6,828 nt of DNA from CAZKCK01 sp964552325 (GTDB lineage: Bacteria; Bacteroidota; Bacteroidia; Bacteroidales; TTA-H9), in assembly GCA_964552325.1 (NCBI GenBank), contig CAZKHA010000183.1, positions 1-6,828 on the forward strand, in the 5' to 3' direction. The notes beneath the pieces were generated by a model. It had not been told where the DNA came from, made no database searches, and saw only the letters and a list, made by a program, of their open reading frames with translations. Positions 6,809 to 6,828 of this stretch are shown here, piece by piece. Numbering within the stretch: position 1 is the stretch's first letter; each line of letters begins with the position of its first letter. The translations under genes were made by a program, and so were the position numbers.

Positions 6809-6828
6809 ATTGTGATAGATAATTCGTT

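Noticed and set aside
6805..6828. Possible end of nqrE overlapping the nqrF start in an ATGA
   Set aside because: A minus-strand frame from the edge reads NELSITI and stops with TGA at 6807-6805, but this tail does not resemble the hydrophobic FSG/MGI-type end I would expect of NqrE, and 24 bases are too few to assign it.
1..6828. CRISPR arrays, tandem repeats, transposon ends, tRNA genes, frameshifted genes
   Set aside because: None was seen on reading both strands; all main genes are uninterrupted and of normal family length.

Overview
The window looks like chromosomal DNA from a member of the Bacteroidota. Three things suggest this: start codons are preceded by A/T-rich stretches rather than Shine-Dalgarno sites, there is a TAnnTTTG-type -7 box ahead of the first gene, and an Nqr-type sodium pump subunit lies next to a large multi-PAS hybrid histidine kinase. 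No insertion sequence, CRISPR array, rRNA or tRNA gene is visible. The window is almost fully coding and no gene appears broken.

Left part (about 1-1932, plus strand): a short intergenic region carries a near-perfect inverted repeat overlapping a candidate promoter, and a possible divergent gene leaves the window on the left. A compact three-gene operon follows: a stand-alone GyrI-like ligand-binding protein, a small 12-cysteine DUF3795 protein, and a WYL-domain (YafY-type) HTH regulator. The last two genes are joined by an ATGA stop/start overlap. A plausible reading is a self-regulated stress or small-molecule response unit: the WYL protein acts at the inverted repeat, while the GyrI-like and cysteine-rich proteins bind or process a ligand or metal. 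That function is inference.

Middle part (1929-5363, minus strand): one very large soluble hybrid sensor kinase. It has an N-terminal receiver-like domain that has lost its phosphorylation residues, about five PAS domains, HisKA, HATPase and an intact C-terminal receiver. Its stop codon interlocks with that of the WYL gene in a shared TTAA, so the two transcription units converge with no space between them.

Right part (5364-6828, minus strand): a 182-bp intergenic region holds a strong hairpin terminator for nqrF and a separate 10-bp inverted repeat in the leader of the kinase. nqrF is complete and encodes the NADH-oxidising subunit of the Na+-translocating NADH:quinone reductase. The rest of the nqr operon would lie beyond the right edge. 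The terminator suggests that the kinase is transcribed mainly from its own promoter, although it lies downstream of nqrF on the same strand.

The least explained parts are the GyrI/DUF3795/WYL cassette with its dyad operator and the kinase's two-ended receiver architecture. I do not see proof of an entirely new system.
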